64,000 bases of DNA from Pseudomonas oryzihabitans (lineage in GTDB: Bacteria; Pseudomonadota; Gammaproteobacteria; Pseudomonadales; Pseudomonadaceae): positions 1,653,001-1,717,000 of the forward strand of contig NZ_CP013987.1 of NCBI RefSeq assembly GCF_001518815.1. The letters are read 5' to 3'. The translations under genes were made by a program, and so were the position numbers. Each line of letters begins with the position of its first letter. Position 1 is the first letter of the stretch. The notes under the pieces are model-generated. The model was given only the letters and a program-made list of their open reading frames with translations. It was not told the origin of the DNA and made no database searches. Below are positions 50,419 through 60,240 of this stretch, in pieces.

Positions 50419-52875
50419 ATGTCTTCATTGTCACCTTCCTCTGCGCTGCGCACGCTCAGGGTCGTCTGGCCCTTCGTCATCATCCTGTCCTGCCAGGCGC
50501 TGGTAGCCATCTTCAGCCTGCAACTGCTGTCGACGGTGCGCGCCTATGTGTCCGCGGAAAGCCTGTGGAGCAAGAGCCTGGGCAACGCCATGCTGTCGCT
50601 GGGTGCCTACCTGGATGAAGGACGCCTCGAGGCCTATCAGGACTATCTGGCTTCCATCAGCGTCAATGACCTGGATCGTGCGGCGCGCACGGAACTGGAT
50701 AACGGCGGAAGTCCTGCCGAAGCCGCGCGCCTGCTGCGCCTGGCCGGCAACAGCCCGGATGACATCGATGGGCTCATCACCCTTTTTCGCCTGGCCCGAC
50801 ACGTCGAACCGTTCGAGGGAGTGATCGCCCGCTGGCAGGTCACCGATCCCTACATGGACGAGTTCCAGGCCCTGGCGCGGACCAGTTTCGAATTGATCAG
50901 GCTACAGGGGCCGGGGCCGGCGCTGATCCCGTTGAAGCGCCACCTGCTGGATTTGCACGACCGCATGATGCCGGAGACCGTAGCCTTCTCGGAGCGCCTC
51001 GGCCTGGCGTCACGGCAGATGGTGCGCGGGCTGTTCATCGCCAATGTGCTGGTGGGTGCACTGCTGGTCCTGCTGGCCATCTGGCGCATGCACAGCCTGG
51101 TGCAGCAGCGCTGGCGTTCCGAGCAGGCACTGCAGGCCGAGAAGGAGCACATGCAGGTCATCCTGGCTTCCATCGGCGATGCGGTGCTGGCGCTCAATGC
51201 CCAGGGGCGGCTGCTCTATCACAATCCGGCGGCGGCGCGTCTGCTCGCCAAGCCTGAACTGGCAGCCGGCACACCGGTCAATCACCTGTTCGATATCCAG
51301 ATCGAGGACCAGCCGGGGTCGACGCGCCCGCTGGCCGAGCGGCTGCTGAGTCAGGATTGGCGGGCCGGCGACGAACCCCTGGCCCATCAACTGGTACTCA
51401 CCGAAGGGACCCGTATCCCGGTGGCGCTGACGGTGAGCGCGCTGCCGCGTGGCGAGGCCGGCACCGGGGTGGTGCTGGTGATGCACGACCAGACCCGGGA
51501 GCGAGCCTTCCTGCACGATCTGGCCTGGCAGGCGAGTCACGATGCCCTGACCGGGCTGCTCAATAGGCGCGAGTTCGAGACCCGGCTGGAGCGCCTGCTG
51601 GCCAATCCAGAGCTGGTCTGCGCGTCGCTGCTGTTCATCGATCTCGATCAGTTCAAGATCGTCAACGACACCTCCGGGCACTTCCACGGCGATCGGCTGC
51701 TGCGCCAGCTCTGCGAGTTGCTGGGTGGTCAGCTGGGTGAAGACGACTGCCTGGCGCGCCTGGGCGGTGATGAATTCGGCGTTCTGCTGGAAAACCGTAC
51801 GCCGGCTGAGGCCGAGGCCGTGGCCGAACGACTGCGTTGCTGCGTCGGTGCTCTCCAGTTCGAGGCTGCCGGGCAGGGCTTTCGCGTCGGCTTGAGCATT
51901 GGCGTGGTGCACCTGGGTGGTCATGCCCTGGCGCCGGAGGAGGCCCTGCGGCTCGCCGATCTGGCCTGCTACGCCGCGAAGGACAAGGGCCGCAATCGCA
52001 TCCAGGTCTTTGCGCCAGGTGATGTGGAGCTGGACCAGCGTCATGGCGAAATGGCCTGGGTGCAGCGCCTGCACCGGGCGCTGGCCGAGGACAGATTCCG
52101 CTTGTTCGTCCAGCCGATCCTGGGTTTGCGCAGTGAGACCGTAGCGGATCGCCATGTGGAGGTGCTGATGCGGCTGGAGGAGGGCGATCGACTGATCGCG
52201 CCAGGCGTCTTCATCCCGGCGGCGGAACGCTATGGGCTGATGCCGGACCTGGATCGTTGGGTGATCGCCGCGGCGCTGGCCCGCTTCGCCGAATTGCCCA
52301 ACGGGCTGCTCGATACCCTGGCCATCAACCTGTCGGGTCATTCCCTGGGCGAAGCGGGCCTGGCCTCGTTCGTCAAGCAGCAGCTCCAGCGCTGGCAGAT
52401 CGCGCCGGCACGGATCTGCTTCGAGATCACCGAAACCAGCGCCGTGGCCAATCTGGATGCGGCGCGGCAGTTCATGGACGAATTGCGTGGGCTGGGGGTG
52501 AGATTTTCCCTGGACGACTTCGGCGCCGGAATGTCGTCCTTCACCTATCTCAAGCACCTGCCGGTGGACTACCTGAAGATCGATGGCAGTTTTGTCCGCC
52601 ATCTGCTGGAGGATGCGGTGGACAGCGCCATGGTCGAGGCGATCAACCAGCTGGGGCATCTCACCGGCAAGAAGACCATCGCCGAATTCGCCGAGAACGA
52701 CGCGGTGATCGCGGCGCTAGGCGCCCTGGGCGTCGACTATGCCCAGGGCTACGGCATCGCCCGGCCGCAGCCCTTTACCGAAGACACCTGCCAGGCACTG
52801 CTCCGGCAGGTGTGGTGCGAGCCTTCAGGCGCGGCCGTCGTCGTCCTTGAAGCGGCGGAAGAGGGTGGCCAGTAG
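50419..52875 (+). CDS. Membrane GGDEF-EAL protein (c-di-GMP turnover)
   Basis: The 818-residue protein has an N-terminal helix (about 15-35), a periplasmic sensor region to about 195, a second helix (about 200-220), PAS (about 235-345), GGDEF (about 370-530) and EAL (about 550-800). GGDEF is intact at 449-453. In the EAL domain the signature is EVLMR (581-585, ExLxR kept), with NLS, FEITETSA, DDFGAG, LKIDGSF; AEFAE replaces the common AEGVE, but the Glu is kept. Both activities are possible. The 3' end overlaps the symporter gene by 51 bases tail to tail. Confidence 0.88.
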   Translation: MSSLSPSSALRTLRVVWPFVIILSCQALVAIFSLQLLSTVRAYVSAESLWSKSLGNAMLSLGAYLDEGRLEAYQDYLASISVNDLDRAARTELDNGGSPAEAARLLRLAGNSPDDIDGLITLFRLARHVEPFEGVIARWQVTDPYMDEFQALARTSFELIRLQGPGPALIPLKRHLLDLHDRMMPETVAFSERLGLASRQMVRGLFIANVLVGALLVLLAIWRMHSLVQQRWRSEQALQAEKEHMQVILASIGDAVLALNAQGRLLYHNPAAARLLAKPELAAGTPVNHLFDIQIEDQPGSTRPLAERLLSQDWRAGDEPLAHQLVLTEGTRIPVALTVSALPRGEAGTGVVLVMHDQTRERAFLHDLAWQASHDALTGLLNRREFETRLERLLANPELVCASLLFIDLDQFKIVNDTSGHFHGDRLLRQLCELLGGQLGEDDCLARLGGDEFGVLLENRTPAEAEAVAERLRCCVGALQFEAAGQGFRVGLSIGVVHLGGHALAPEEALRLADLACYAAKDKGRNRIQVFAPGDVELDQRHGEMAWVQRLHRALAEDRFRLFVQPILGLRSETVADRHVEVLMRLEEGDRLIAPGVFIPAAERYGLMPDLDRWVIAAALARFAELPNGLLDTLAINLSGHSLGEAGLASFVKQQLQRWQIAPARICFEITETSAVANLDAARQFMDELRGLGVRFSLDDFGAGMSSFTYLKHLPVDYLKIDGSFVRHLLEDAVDSAMVEAINQLGHLTGKKTIAEFAENDAVIAALGALGVDYAQGYGIARPQPFTEDTCQALLRQVWCEPSGAAVVVLEAAEEGGQ

Positions 52876-53766
52876 CGCGCCTGAGATGTTGTGCCAGACG
52901 CTGAATAGGGCGCTGGGCACCGCTGCCAGTGGCGAGAAATGCGCGGTGGCCAGGGCGGCGCCAAGACCGGAATTCTGCATGCCGACTTCCAGCGCCAGGG
53001 ACTTGCGCTGGGCCAACGGCAGCTTGCAGAACTTGCCGGTGAGATAGCCGAGCAGGAAGCCGAAGCCGTTGTGCAGGATCACCACCGCCATGATCAGCAG
53101 GCCGGACTCGGCGATGCGCGCCTGGCTGGCGGCCACCACTGCGGCGACGATCACCACGATGCTGACCACCGAGGCCAGCGGCAGCACCTCGACCAGCGCG
53201 CCGACCCGTCGGCCGAGCAGGCGCTGAGCGACGAGGCCCAGGGCGATGGGCAGCAGCACCACTTGCAGGATCGACCAGAACAGGCCGCCAAAGGAGATCG
53301 GCAGCCAGGTGGAGGCCAGCAGCCAGATCAGCGCCGGGGTCAGCAGGGGAGCCAGCAGGGTGGTCACGGCAGCGATGGCTACCGACAGCGCCAGGTCGCC
53401 CTTGGCCAGCCAGGTCATGACGTTGGACGCCGTGCCGCTGGGGCAGCAGCCGACCAGGATGACGCCCACGGCGATCTCTGGCGGCAGGTGAAACAGCTGG
53501 CACAGCGCCCAGGCCACGCCCGGCATGATAACGAAGTGCGCCACCACGCCCAGCAGCACTCGCCAGGGGTGGCGACCGACGGCGGCGAAGTCCTCGACCT
53601 TGAGGGTCAGGCCCATGCCGAACATGATCATCCCCAGCAGCGGCACGATGGCGACGCTCAGGGGCTTGAACACGGCGGGAGCGAAAAACGCCAGCAGGGC
53701 GGCGAGCAGCACCCAGAAGGCGAAGGTATTGCCGACGAAGCGGCTGAGGGCGGCCAGGGCGCGCAT
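52825..53766 (-). CDS. Bile acid:sodium symporter family permease
   Basis: The 313-residue membrane protein has about 9-10 helices with MFGMGLTLKVEDF, GCCPSGTASNVMTWLAKGDLALS and LEVGMQNSGLGAALA motifs of the BASS/SBF family. Substrates in bacteria include keto-acids; the one here is unknown. AAGGAG precedes the start. Convergent with the GGDEF-EAL gene. Confidence 0.9.
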   Translation of the reverse strand: MRALAALSRFVGNTFAFWVLLAALLAFFAPAVFKPLSVAIVPLLGMIMFGMGLTLKVEDFAAVGRHPWRVLLGVVAHFVIMPGVAWALCQLFHLPPEIAVGVILVGCCPSGTASNVMTWLAKGDLALSVAIAAVTTLLAPLLTPALIWLLASTWLPISFGGLFWSILQVVLLPIALGLVAQRLLGRRVGALVEVLPLASVVSIVVIVAAVVAASQARIAESGLLIMAVVILHNGFGFLLGYLTGKFCKLPLAQRKSLALEVGMQNSGLGAALATAHFSPLAAVPSALFSVWHNISGALLATLFRRFKDDDGRA

Positions 53767-53795
53767 GGCAAACTCCTTTTTGTAAGGACAGAAAA

Positions 53796-53817
53796 AAGGC
53801 CGGTCTGCGCCGGCCTT
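53796..53817 (-). terminator. Terminator of rdgC
   Basis: AAGGCCGG/CCGGCCTT with a 6-base loop is followed on the minus strand by TTTTTT; it lies 10 bases past the rdgC stop. Confidence 0.9.
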
Positions 53818-53826
53818 GATTGAAGC

Positions 53827-54747
53827 TTACAGTCCCTGGGGCAGCTCTTCGCCGCCCAGGGCTTCGATCAGCTGTGGCAGGAATTCCGCCAGGGTCATCA
53901 TCATCAGCACGAAGCTGGCGTCCTGCTGGCCGAGGGCGTCTTCGCCACCGTCCTGTTCGGCCTGGTCCTGCAGCAGGTCCTCGAACTTCAGGCGCTTGAT
54001 GGTGACCTTGTCGTCCAGCAGCAGGGCGAGCTTGTCTTGCCAGGCCAGGGCCAGCTTGGTGACCAGCTTGCCAGCGCCCAGGTGGTTCTGGATCTCTTCG
54101 CTGGTGAGGTCCTGGCCTTTGCAGCGCACCACGCCGCCATCTTCGCCGGCGTCGCGCAGTTCGCACTCGTCGAGAATATAGAGGCCGTGGGTGGCGTCAC
54201 CGGCCTTGACCCAGTCGGTGAAGGTGGCCATCGGCGCCTGCTTGACGCCCAGCGGCCGTACCGGCAGCGAGCCCAGGGCATCGCGCAGGGTGGACAGCAG
54301 GTCCTCGGCGCGCTTGGCGCTGGAGGCGTCCACCAGGATCCAGCCCTGCTTGGGATCGATGGCGGCATAGGTGGTCTGGCGACGAATGAAGGCGCGCGGC
54401 AGGAAGGCCTGGACGATCTCGTCCTTGATCTGCTCCTTCTCCTTCTTGTAGACCTTGCGCATCTGCTGGTTTTCGATCTCGTCGACCTTTTCCTGAACGG
54501 CTTCCTTGACCACGCTGCTGGGCAGGATGCGTTCTTCCTTGCGCGCGGCGATCAGGAAGAAGCCCTGGCTTTCGTGTACCAGCGGCAGGTCCGGGCCCTT
54601 GCCGAAAGGGGCGACGAAGCCATAGGTGGACAACTCCTGGCTGGCACAGGGGCGCGCCGGTTTGGCGGCGAGGGCGGCGTCGAGGGCTTCGGTCTCGAAG
54701 GCGACTTCCTGGGTGAGACGGTAGACGAGCAGATTACGGAACCACAT
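53827..54747 (-). CDS. rdgC: Recombination-associated protein RdgC
   Basis: The 306-residue nucleoid-associated DNA-binding protein forms ring dimers and limits RecA action. It starts [13 protein letters not shown], with [15 protein letters not shown] and the long charged helix [26 protein letters not shown]. The start codon is ATG 54747; an upstream frame of 19 residues lacks a ribosome site. Length is as expected. Confidence 0.95.
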   Translation of the reverse strand: MWFRNLLVYRLTQEVAFETEALDAALAAKPARPCASQELSTYGFVAPFGKGPDLPLVHESQGFFLIAARKEERILPSSVVKEAVQEKVDEIENQQMRKVYKKEKEQIKDEIVQAFLPRAFIRRQTTYAAIDPKQGWILVDASSAKRAEDLLSTLRDALGSLPVRPLGVKQAPMATFTDWVKAGDATHGLYILDECELRDAGEDGGVVRCKGQDLTSEEIQNHLGAGKLVTKLALAWQDKLALLLDDKVTIKRLKFEDLLQDQAEQDGGEDALGQQDASFVLMMMTLAEFLPQLIEALGGEELPQGL

Positions 54748-54907
54748 GGTGTCACTCCCAAAAACGAAGCGCGCATTATCCGCGTCGCCCGCCCTGGAGG
54801 CCAACCCCGGATCGCGGTGGTCGTCGGGAATGCCGGCTTTCTCTGACAGCTCCGGAGCGCAACGCTAAGCCTTTGGAAGTGCTGGGAAAATTTTTTTCAA
54901 AAAGGGG

Positions 54908-54936
54908 TTGCCAGGTGGGAAACCCCTCCGTAGAAT
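54908..54936 (+). promoter_or_regulatory. Sigma-70 promoter of tRNA-Val-tRNA-Asp
   Basis: TTGCCA (54908-54913), a 17-base spacer and TAGAAT (54931-54936) lie 22 bases before the first tRNA. Confidence 0.75.
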
Positions 54937-54958
54937 GCGCCCCACTTCGAGAGCAAAC

Positions 54959-55034
54959 GGGTGATTAGCTCAGCTGGGAGAGCATCTGCCTTACAAGCAG
55001 AGGGTCGGCGGTTCGATCCCGTCATCACCCACCA
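54959..55034 (+). tRNA. tRNA-Val (anticodon TAC)
   Basis: The 76-base cloverleaf has acceptor GGGTGAT/ATCACCC, anticodon TAC at 54992-54994, T-loop GTTCGATCC and encoded CCA. Confidence 0.97.
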
Positions 55035-55047
55035 CTCGAGGTAATGC

Positions 55048-55124
55048 GCAGCGGTAGTTCAGTCGGTTAGAATACCGGCCTGTCACGCCGGGGGTCGCGG
55101 GTTCGAGTCCCGTCCGCTGCGCCA
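55048..55124 (+). tRNA. tRNA-Asp (anticodon GTC)
   Basis: The 77-base cloverleaf has acceptor GCAGCGG/CCGCTGC, anticodon GTC at 55082-55084, T-loop GTTCGAGTC and encoded CCA. It is 13 bases after tRNA-Val and in the same transcript. Confidence 0.97.
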
Positions 55125-55162
55125 TTTAAAGGTTGTCTGGTCCTGAACGCCAGCAACCATCG

Positions 55163-55189
55163 AAAAGCGGCCCTAGTGGCCGCTTTTTC
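55163..55189 (+). terminator. Terminator of the tRNA-Val-Asp transcript
   Basis: AAAAGCGGCC/GGCCGCTTTT with a 5-base loop is followed by further T. Confidence 0.9.
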
Positions 55190-55308
55190 GTTTGGGCGCG
55201 ATTTTCCTATCGTGCTTTCTCGCGTTTTTCCTTCCTTATATGAATTGCTTGGGTCGATGGGTTTCCACCTTGGCCTGATCACCCGCGCGTGGAAAACGCT
55301 GCGCGTTA

Positions 55309-55372
55309 ATCGCGGCCATGGGCCGCTCCTACAGGGTGTCACGCGCTTGTAGGAACGGCTCATGGCCGCGAT
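55309..55372. repeat. REP-type inverted pair (REPIN-like)
   Basis: The left arm ATCGCGGCCATGGGCCGCTCCTACA (as two overlapping parts, 55309-55333) faces the right arm at 55348-55372. They are inverted copies over 25 bases with two differences that keep G-U pairing. The core CGGCCATGGGCCG is the usual Pseudomonas REP palindrome. A 14-base spacer separates them. It lies between tRNA-Asp and the flavoprotein gene. Confidence 0.82.
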
Positions 55373-55392
55373 AGGTGGGGCAAGGTGCGAAC

Positions 55393-58300
55393 TCAGCCCC
55401 TTATTGCATCAAGTACCGCTTCCAACGGGTGGCGGAGGCGGCGATCGTCGATGCGCTTGACCTGGCTGCGGCAGGAGTAGCCGGTGGCCAGGGCTTCGCC
55501 CTGTTCGGCCGGTACCGCCAGGGCGCGGGCCCAGGACTGGTCGTAGATCACCTTGGAGGTCGCCAGATTGCGCGCCTCGTGGCCGTAGGTGCCGGACATG
55601 CCGCAGCATCCGGTGCTTTCCGGCTTGAGTCCGAGACCCAGGCGCTCGAACACCTGCTGCCATTGGCTGACGCTGGCCGGGGCGTTGGTCTTTTCGGTGC
55701 AATGGCCGAGCAGGCGATAGACCTTGTCACCGACCACCTGCTGCTCTTTCGGCAACACCTGCAGCAGCCACTCCTGGGGCAGGAGCACCTCGGGCATCCG
55801 GGCGATGCCGGGGACCTTGGGGTATTCCTGGCGATAGACCAGGGTCATGGCCGGATCCAGGCCCACCAGCTTGACGCCGAAGCCGGCCAGGCTGGCGAGC
55901 CCCGCCGCGTTGCGCCGCGCCGTGCGTTCGAAGGCGCCGAGGAAGCCTTGTACCTGCAAGGGTTTGCCATTGGCGCGATAGGGCGCTAGGAACACCCGCT
56001 GGCCCAGACGGGCAGCCAATTCGAGAAAGGCGGCGGTGAGTGGGGTCTCGAAATAGCGGGTGAAGGCGTCCTGCACCAGGACGAGGGTCTTGGCGCGTTC
56101 TTCGTCGCTCAGTGCCAGCAGCCGCTCCGGGGTAGCGATCTGTACCTGCCATTGCTGCATGACCGGCGCCAGGTCGAAGCGGCTGAGCAGGGGGCTGTCG
56201 ACCATGCCGATGCGCTCCGCGAACAGCCGCTGGATGGGCGTGGCGCCCATGACGGCGTTGTAGAGGCCGGGTGCACGGGCGAACGCCGGCAGGCTGAATT
56301 CCAGCGAACCTATCAGGTAGTCGCGCAGGGGGCGCAGGTAGCGACGGTGATAGAGCTCGAGAAAGCGCGAGCGGAATTCCGGCACATTGACCTTGATCGG
56401 GCACTGGCCCGCGCAGGACTTGCAGGCCAAACAGCCGGCCATGGCGTCATAGACCTCGTGGGAGAAGTCCGCCTCGGCCTGACGGCCATTGCGCCAGCGC
56501 TGGGGCAGGGCCTTGAGCCAGTTCAGGGCGCCACGCGGCGCCGGGGCCAGGACATCGATGCCGGCTTGGCCCTGCAGGCGCAGCCATTCGCGGATCAGGG
56601 AGGCACGGCCCTTGGGGGAGTGGACGCGCTGGCGGGTGGCCTTCCACGAGGGGCACATGGCGTCGTCGGGATCGTAGTTGTAGCAGGCGCCGTTACCGTT
56701 GCAGTGCATGGCAGTGCCGTAGCTCTGCCAGACGCGCTCGTCGAGGGTGCGGTCCAGTTCGCCCCTGAGGGTCACGCCATCGACCTTGAGCAGTTCGGCG
56801 CCGCTGGCGAGCGGGGTGGCGATCTTGCCCGGATTGAGCTGGTTGTGCGGGTCGAAGGCGCCCTTGAGCGCCTGCAGGGCGGGATAGAGATCGCCAAAGA
56901 AGGCCGGCGCATATTCCGAGCGCACGCCCTTGCCGTGTTCGCCCCAGAGCAGGCCGCCGTATTTCTGCGTCAGTGCGGCCACCTGGTCGGAGAGGGGGCG
57001 GACCAGCGCCGCCTGGCGCGGATCCTTGAGGTCCAGCGCCGGGCGCACGTGCAGCACCCCGGCGTCGACGTGGCCGAACATGCCGTATTGCAGGTTGTGG
57101 CCGTCGAGCAGGGCGCGGAATTCGGCGATGAAGTCGGCCAGGCGCTCCGGCGGCACCGCGGTGTCCTCGACGAAGGGCTGCGGGCGGATCTCGCCCTGGA
57201 CATTGCCCAGGAGCCCCACGGCGCGCTTGCGCATGGTGTAGACACAAGTCACGGCATTGCGCCCGATGGCCAGGGTGTGGCCCAGACGCTCGACGGTGGG
57301 GTCCTGGCGCAGGTGCTCCAGAAAGCCCTGGACGCGGGCGTCCACTGCCTCGGGATCGTCGCCGCTGAATTCCACCAGGTTGATGCCCAGGGTGGGGCGC
57401 TCCACATCCTCGGGAAAGTATTCCGCCACGCTGTGCCAGACGATGTCCTGCATGGCCAGCAGCAGTACCTTGGAGTCCACCGTCTCGATGGACAGCGGTT
57501 TCAATTCGATCAGGGCGCGGGCGTCGCGCAGGGCATCCATGAAGCTGCCATAGCGGACGTTGACCAGCACCGAGTACTTGGGAATCGGCAGGACATTGAG
57601 CTTGGCTTCGGCGATGAAGGCCAGGGAGCCTTCGGCGCCGCAGAGCACGCTATTGAGGTTGAAGCGACCGTCCGGCTCGACCAGGTGCGCCAGGTCATAG
57701 CCGGTCAGGCAGCGGTTGAGCTTGGGAAAGCGCGCCTCGATCAGTTCGGCCTGATTCTCGGCGATGTCCCGGGCGCAGCGGTAAACCGCGCCGGTGCGGT
57801 CCTGGCGGGCGCAGAGGGCGTCCAGCTCGGTGTTGTCCACCGGGCGACTCTCCAGGCGTTCGCCCCCGATCAGGTAGGCGTCCAGTTCCAGTACGTGGTT
57901 GCGGGTCTTGCCGTAGGTCACGCTGCCCTGGCCGCTGGCATCGGTGTTGATCATGCCGCCGAGGGTGGCGCGGTTGGACGTCGACAGTTCCGGGGCGAAG
58001 AACAGCCCGTGGGGCCTTAGTGCGGCGTTGAGCTGGTCCTTGACCACCCCGGCCTGGACCCGTACCCAGCCCTCTGCAGCGTTGATCTCCAGGATCCGGT
58101 TCAGGTGGCGGGAGAGGTCGACCACGATGCCGTCGGTGAGCGACTGGCCATTGGTGCCGGTGCCCCCGCCGCGCGGGGTGAGGACCACGCCCTGGAAGCG
58201 CGACTCGCCCATCAGTTGGGCCAGGCGCTGGACGTCGGCGCTGTCCTTGGGAAACACCGCCGCCTGGGGCAGGCGCTGGTAGATGGAGTTGTCGGTGGCC

Positions 58301-58428
58301 ATGATTGTACGGCTGGCATGGTCCGGTGCGATCTCACCCTGGAAACCGCTGGCGGCGAGGGCGCTGAGGAAGTCGGTGTAGGCGGCGGCGAGGGGCGCCG
58401 GGGCCGGCAGGCGGGCGATCATGTTCAT
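55393..58428 (-). CDS. FAD/Fe-S oxidoreductase, D-2-hydroxyglutarate dehydrogenase type (YdiJ-like)
   Basis: The 1011-residue cytoplasmic fusion has an FAD-binding PCMH domain (TPRGGGTGTNGQSL near 90), an FAD-oxidase C-terminal domain (about 290-540), a 4Fe-4S ferredoxin motif CLACKSCAGQCP with Cys666, 669, 672 and 676, and CCG domains (STGCCGMSGTYGHE near 945). It should oxidise D-2-hydroxyglutarate, formed as a by-product of SerA, and pass electrons onward. GGCTGATGAACATG offers two starts; 58428 is taken. Confidence 0.86.
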   Translation of the reverse strand: MNMIARLPAPAPLAAAYTDFLSALAASGFQGEIAPDHASRTIMATDNSIYQRLPQAAVFPKDSADVQRLAQLMGESRFQGVVLTPRGGGTGTNGQSLTDGIVVDLSRHLNRILEINAAEGWVRVQAGVVKDQLNAALRPHGLFFAPELSTSNRATLGGMINTDASGQGSVTYGKTRNHVLELDAYLIGGERLESRPVDNTELDALCARQDRTGAVYRCARDIAENQAELIEARFPKLNRCLTGYDLAHLVEPDGRFNLNSVLCGAEGSLAFIAEAKLNVLPIPKYSVLVNVRYGSFMDALRDARALIELKPLSIETVDSKVLLLAMQDIVWHSVAEYFPEDVERPTLGINLVEFSGDDPEAVDARVQGFLEHLRQDPTVERLGHTLAIGRNAVTCVYTMRKRAVGLLGNVQGEIRPQPFVEDTAVPPERLADFIAEFRALLDGHNLQYGMFGHVDAGVLHVRPALDLKDPRQAALVRPLSDQVAALTQKYGGLLWGEHGKGVRSEYAPAFFGDLYPALQALKGAFDPHNQLNPGKIATPLASGAELLKVDGVTLRGELDRTLDERVWQSYGTAMHCNGNGACYNYDPDDAMCPSWKATRQRVHSPKGRASLIREWLRLQGQAGIDVLAPAPRGALNWLKALPQRWRNGRQAEADFSHEVYDAMAGCLACKSCAGQCPIKVNVPEFRSRFLELYHRRYLRPLRDYLIGSLEFSLPAFARAPGLYNAVMGATPIQRLFAERIGMVDSPLLSRFDLAPVMQQWQVQIATPERLLALSDEERAKTLVLVQDAFTRYFETPLTAAFLELAARLGQRVFLAPYRANGKPLQVQGFLGAFERTARRNAAGLASLAGFGVKLVGLDPAMTLVYRQEYPKVPGIARMPEVLLPQEWLLQVLPKEQQVVGDKVYRLLGHCTEKTNAPASVSQWQQVFERLGLGLKPESTGCCGMSGTYGHEARNLATSKVIYDQSWARALAVPAEQGEALATGYSCRSQVKRIDDRRLRHPLEAVLDAIRG

Positions 58429-58573
58429 CAGGCGGGCTCTCTGGCGGCGGATGGCCGTCTCCTTCAGCGAACGAAGGAATGGCATCGACCTTTTCTGGCT
58501 ATAGTAGGCATTCTCACCACAGCGCGCCGGGGCCACAACCGAAGATTCCGCCGCCTATGCCGGAAGATCCTGA

Positions 58574-59479
58574 ATGAATCACCGTCGCCTGACGCCCTCC
58601 ATGTCGCTGCTGCTGGCCTTCGAGGCGGCGGCGCGCCACGAGAGCTATACCCGGGCGGCCGAAGAGCTGTCCTTGACTCAGAGTGCCGTAGGGCGCCAGG
58701 TGCAGGCGCTGGAACAGTTGCTGGGTCTGACGCTGTTCCGCCGCGAAGGCCGGCAGATCGTGCTTACCGACGTGGGCCGCGCCTATAGCCGTGAGCTGGG
58801 CTTGGCCCTGGGGCAGATCCGCAGCGCCACCCTGCAGGCCATGGCCTTCGCCTCCGGGCAGGGCACGCTGCGCCTGGCGGTGCTGCCGACCTTTGGTTCC
58901 AAGTGGCTGTTGCCACGCCTGGGTGACTTCTACGCTGCCCATCCCGGCATGCTGGTGCACCTGCATTCGCGCATCCAGGCGGTGGACTTCGCCGCCAGCG
59001 AGATCGATGCGGCTATCAGCGTCGGCAGCGGTAACTGGCCTGGGCTTTGTGCTCATCCGCTGCAGGCCGAGCAGCTTGTGGTGATTGCCAGCCCGACGAC
59101 GCTGGCCGAGTTGCCGGATGCGACGCCGGCGACCCTGGCTGGCCAGCTGCTGCTGGGCGTGGCCAATAATCCCCAGGCCTGGGGTGAATGGTTCCGCCAC
59201 CATGAGCTGCCCCATCGGGCCATGCGCCCGGGGCCGAGTTTCGAGCTGACCTCGCACCTGATCCAGGCGGTGCGCGCCGGTATCGGCATCGGGCTGGTGC
59301 CGCGGGTACTGGTGGAGGACGAGCTGGCCCAGGGCGAGCTGCTGGCCTGCGGTCCGGCGCTGGTCAGCCGGCGCAGCTATTACCTGGTCTATCCGCCGCG
59401 CAACGAAGGGCTGCCGTCGCTGCAGGCCTTTCGCCAGTGGCTGCTGGCCGAGATTAACGAAGGAGAGGGGCAGTCATGA
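58574..59479 (+). CDS. LysR-family transcriptional regulator (GcvA-like)
   Basis: The 301-residue protein has an N-terminal winged helix (7-65: LLAFEAAARHESYTRAAEELSLTQSAVGRQVQALE) and a substrate-binding domain (about 92-295). It is divergent from the D-2-hydroxyglutarate dehydrogenase gene, which it may control, and overlaps vanR by 4 bases (ATGA). Effector unknown. The pairing with VanR may be positional only. Confidence 0.88.
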   Translation: MNHRRLTPSMSLLLAFEAAARHESYTRAAEELSLTQSAVGRQVQALEQLLGLTLFRREGRQIVLTDVGRAYSRELGLALGQIRSATLQAMAFASGQGTLRLAVLPTFGSKWLLPRLGDFYAAHPGMLVHLHSRIQAVDFAASEIDAAISVGSGNWPGLCAHPLQAEQLVVIASPTTLAELPDATPATLAGQLLLGVANNPQAWGEWFRHHELPHRAMRPGPSFELTSHLIQAVRAGIGIGLVPRVLVEDELAQGELLACGPALVSRRSYYLVYPPRNEGLPSLQAFRQWLLAEINEGEGQS

Positions 59480-60183
59480 GCAAGCCGGGACAGCGGGTAC
59501 TGGCCGCGCTGCGGCAGATGATTCTGTCTGGCGAACTCACGGCGGGCGAGCGGCTGGCGGAGATTCCCACCGCCGAGCGCTTCGCCGTGTCACGCATGCC
59601 GGTGCGCCTGGCCCTGCGCACCCTGGCCCAGGAGGGCTTGCTGGAGCGCAGCGGCGCCCGGGGCTATCAGGTGCGCGCGCTGACGGGCGCCGATCTGGAA
59701 GGCGCGGTGGAGGTGCGCGGCGTGCTGGAAGGCCTGGCCGCGCGCCAGGCGGCCGAGCGCGGCCTGGATGCGGCCACGCGCGCCACGCTGGAAGACTGCC
59801 TGCGCCGTGGCGATCGGCTGTTCGCCAAGGGCCATGTGCGGCTGGAGGACCTGGAGGGCTATCACGATCTCAATCGGGCGTTCCACCAGGCCATCGTCGC
59901 GGCCAGTGGCAATCCGGCCATCGCCGTGGCCCTGGGGCGTCACGAGCACCTGCCCTTCGCCTCGGTGAGCGCCCTGGCGGTGGATGCCGAGGATCTCGAC
60001 CGCGAGTACCGCCGCTTCAATTTCGCCCACCTGCAGCACCATGCGGTGTTCGACGCCCTGGTGCGCGGCCAGGGCGCCCGCGCCGAGGGCATCATGCGCG
60101 AGCATGCCCAGGCGACCCTGGGGTACGCCCGGTGGTTTGGCGGAAACGAAGGCGAGGCGGGGGCGATGAAGGTGCTGGTGTAG
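59476..60183 (+). CDS. vanR: GntR/FadR-type regulator, VanR
   Basis: The 235-residue protein has a GntR winged helix (about 5-70: MILSGELTAGERLAEIPTAERFAVSRMPVRLALRTLAQEGLLE) and an FCD ligand-binding domain (75-225) with metal-site His residues (FHQAI, HLQHHAVFDAL). The immediate neighbours vanB-vanA and the ATTGGATCCAAT operator in front of vanA identify it as VanR, a repressor released by vanillate. GGAGAGGGGCAGTC precedes ATG. Confidence 0.85.
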   Translation: MSKPGQRVLAALRQMILSGELTAGERLAEIPTAERFAVSRMPVRLALRTLAQEGLLERSGARGYQVRALTGADLEGAVEVRGVLEGLAARQAAERGLDAATRATLEDCLRRGDRLFAKGHVRLEDLEGYHDLNRAFHQAIVAASGNPAIAVALGRHEHLPFASVSALAVDAEDLDREYRRFNFAHLQHHAVFDALVRGQGARAEGIMREHAQATLGYARWFGGNEGEAGAMKVLV

Positions 60184-60203
60184 GCAAGGCTCCCTCACCC
60201 TAG

Positions 60204-60227
60204 CCCTCTCCCAGAGGGAGGGGAGGG
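60204..60227. repeat. CCCTCTCCC/GGGAGGGG hairpin repeat between vanR and vanB
   Basis: CCCTCACCCTAGCCCTCTCCC followed by AGA and GGGAGGGGAGGG forms an imperfect hairpin at the convergent end of vanR and vanB. This pyrimidine/purine module is widely dispersed in gammaproteobacterial gaps; it may also act as a terminator. Confidence 0.5.
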
Positions 60228-60240
60228 TCTGCCTGGGTCG

